Assembly (NCBI GenBank): GCA_026225945.1
Contig: JAMJFZ010001816.1
Location: 6,387,501-6,451,500 of the forward strand
Length of the DNA: 64,000 nucleotides
Source of the DNA: Cricetomys ansorgei
Taxonomy: Eukaryota; Chordata; Mammalia; Rodentia; Nesomyidae
Direction: 5' to 3'
Position 1 is the stretch's first letter. The number at the start of each line of letters is the position of its first letter. A program made the translations under genes and the position numbers. Under the pieces are notes generated by a model. It worked only from the letters and a program-made list of their open reading frames with translations, ran no database searches and had not been told where the DNA came from. Below, in pieces: positions 61,990 through 64,000 of the stretch.

Positions 61990-63500
61990 TTTTCTTTTTC
62001 AATTTCTAGTTTCACTTTCTTTTCAAGTGAATTTTGGACAGTGCATAAAGTCTAGAGCCCACATTTTTGTGTGTGTATGAATATCCTTATCATCCCTGCA
62101 TCATTTATTCTGGAGACATCGTTCACTGACTTTTCTTTGCGCTATGTTAGAATTCAGCTTTCAGTGGTTGGTCCCATTTGGGGCCTGTGATTTTCCCATC
62201 GCTGTATTTACCTGTGTGACACACTGAGCAGTCTTCATTACCGCTGCTTTGCCTGTCTCATCAGCGAGTGACAGCTCTCCAGCTGTTGTTTGACTCTTAA
62301 CGGATCTTCCCATTTCCATGTGAATTTTAGAACCAGTTTCTAAGTTAACACATCCACACCCCTCCACACGCTCTGCTAGGATTTTTATTAGAGTTTTGGT
62401 AAGGATAAAGATAACTTTAAGGATAATCTACACCTCAACAGTATTTACTCTTTGAACCCTAAACCTTGGTATATCTCTTCATTAATTCCTGTCTTCAGTT
62501 TCTCCCAGAATGGTTTTGTATGTGGTTTCCATTGCATAACTCTTGTACACATTTTGTTAGATGTATATGTGTGTGTGTTTTAAAAATGCTCGTGGAGATG
62601 GGAAAGCACCAAAGCACCAGCATTTCGTTGCTGATACGTACAGGTACGCAACTGCACTAAACTAGCATCCTACGGCTCTTTCTACTACACTCACTGGTCT
62701 TCAATAGATGATGTCATCTGTGAAGAGAAACAGGCTGACTTCTTTTCGGTCCAAATATTCTTACTCTGTTGCCTGACTGCAGTGGAGGAACCTCTGCGGA
62801 GCACTGACTGGGTGAGCCAGTGCCCTTATTTTGCTCTCTGGAGAAGTGTTCCATCTCTTGCCGTCGCAGCGCTCCGACATCTTTAAATAGCTCTCTGGTT
62901 AGGTTGAGGATGTCTGCTCTTCTGCTCTGCTTCCAGCTTTACTGTTTTTTTTTTTTTTAACGTCTATCAAATACCTTTTCCTTTGTCTATTGAGGTTATC
63001 ACGTGGTTTTTCTGTTTTAGTTACTATAGCAAGTTACATTGGTGTTTTAATGTTAAACCAAGCTTTCATTTCTGGAATAGACTCCATGTGCTGAGGATGA
63101 AGTGTCTCCGTGTGAGACTCAACTTGCTAAAATATTTAGACTCTGCATCTGTTTGTGAGTGATAGGGTTCATTAGAGAGATTTCCCCCTCCCCCCGCCCC
63201 CAAGTCCTCATAATGTCTGTGTCTGGCTATAGAATCAGGAAAGCGATGTCGACCCTCCTTTGTGAAGAGTTTGTGAAGAATTGGTATCTTGTTTAGATGT
63301 GTGGTAGATTTTAGCAATCAACCTTGCTGGCTAGGTTTTTCTTTGTATGTAGTTAAAATTTAATTTAAAATTTTACTTTTTAACCTTTCTCTACATCACC
63401 ATACAAACTTTTTATAAACAACATACACCTGCCATTTGTATTCCTGGACTGCTTTAGATTGGCATGGATTGTATCTGAAGCTTGGGGATGAACCAGGCTC
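61990..63500 (-). mobile_element. L1 ORF2 remnant, antisense, in Slain1 intron 1
   Basis: The + strand carries reversed L1 text: agatgatgtcatctgtgaag, ctttcatttctggaatag, aaataccttttcctttgtc, tattgaggttatcacgtgg. It is heavily interrupted by indels and has no long ORF. Confidence 0.7.
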
Positions 63501-64000
63501 TGGCAGAGTGGGGTTACCATGATTAGTTTAGCACAATAGGATCTTAGTTGTGTTCTTGACACCAGAGGTGTCATCTTTGCCTGGAAACTTGTTGGACGTT
63601 TAGATTCTTTGAACTTACCCTGGACCTACTGAATAAGAAGACTGGGGGTGCAGTATGTTCAGACTATTTGCATTTGAAGTACCAGAGATTAAGAACAAGT
63701 AGCCAGCATGCACTTGACTTGGACCAGAGAGAAGTATCCAGTACCAGACCCAGCAGGACTCTCTAGGCAAGGATTGGTGGAGGGGAGTATTACCCACCTG
63801 TGTCATAGGCTGAGGTGGCTCCAGGGAATAGAAGTAGTTGACCAGTGGATGCGTCGTGGATTCAGGGCTGTGAGCCACACACCAAGAAAAGTATAACGTA
63901 TTGCAGTTGCCATGAAATCAAAGAGATACTCAGGATTCTTCCTCATCTGTCACAGGAGTTGGCAAGAGAGAAAGTCAGCTTTACTGTCTGCTTTGTATGG

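Overview
This is nuclear DNA from a muroid (mouse-, rat- or hamster-like) rodent. The evidence is the dense set of B1, B4 and B3 SINEs, ORR1-type MaLR LTRs, rodent L1 pieces and long CA/GT microsatellites, together with spliced vertebrate genes. I could not fix the species.

Positions 1-34425 hold the 3' part of the sciellin gene (Scel, + strand). Thirteen exons can be joined in one frame (883 nt including the stop, 293 residues). Seven encode the short sciellin repeats, three a linker, two a single LIM zinc-binding domain, and the last the residues AKWIQ and the stop. Every repeat and linker exon has the same intron phase at both ends, so repeats can be gained, lost or skipped without breaking the frame. 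There are two oddities. A repeat exon at 4051-4109 is one base short, so including it would cause a frameshift and an early stop. A second repeat exon (6495-6545) with its flanks has been copied in inverted orientation at 8024-8292. The two nearly identical arms, about 270 bp each, bracket the exon at 7638-7700 and could fold the pre-mRNA into a long hairpin.

Positions 34425 to about 57290 are intergenic. I see no gene there. The stretch holds SINEs, L1 remnants, several LTRs and a cluster of long polypurine/polypyrimidine tracts.

From about 57290 to 58400 there is a CpG island with GC boxes and a CCAAT box. It carries the first coding exon of Slain1 (57697-58262, + strand), a microtubule plus-end protein. 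The rest of the window is Slain1 intron 1, which contains SINEs, an ORR1 LTR, a solo LTR with intact target-site duplications and an antisense L1 piece. Scel followed by Slain1 in the same direction agrees with the mammalian gene order I know for this region (human 13q22).

The two genes are not functionally linked: sciellin belongs to the cornified envelope of stratified epithelia, and SLAIN1 to microtubule growth. A family of solo LTRs appears three times (741-1063, 42346-42675, 59541-59877), each with a perfect 6-bp target duplication.
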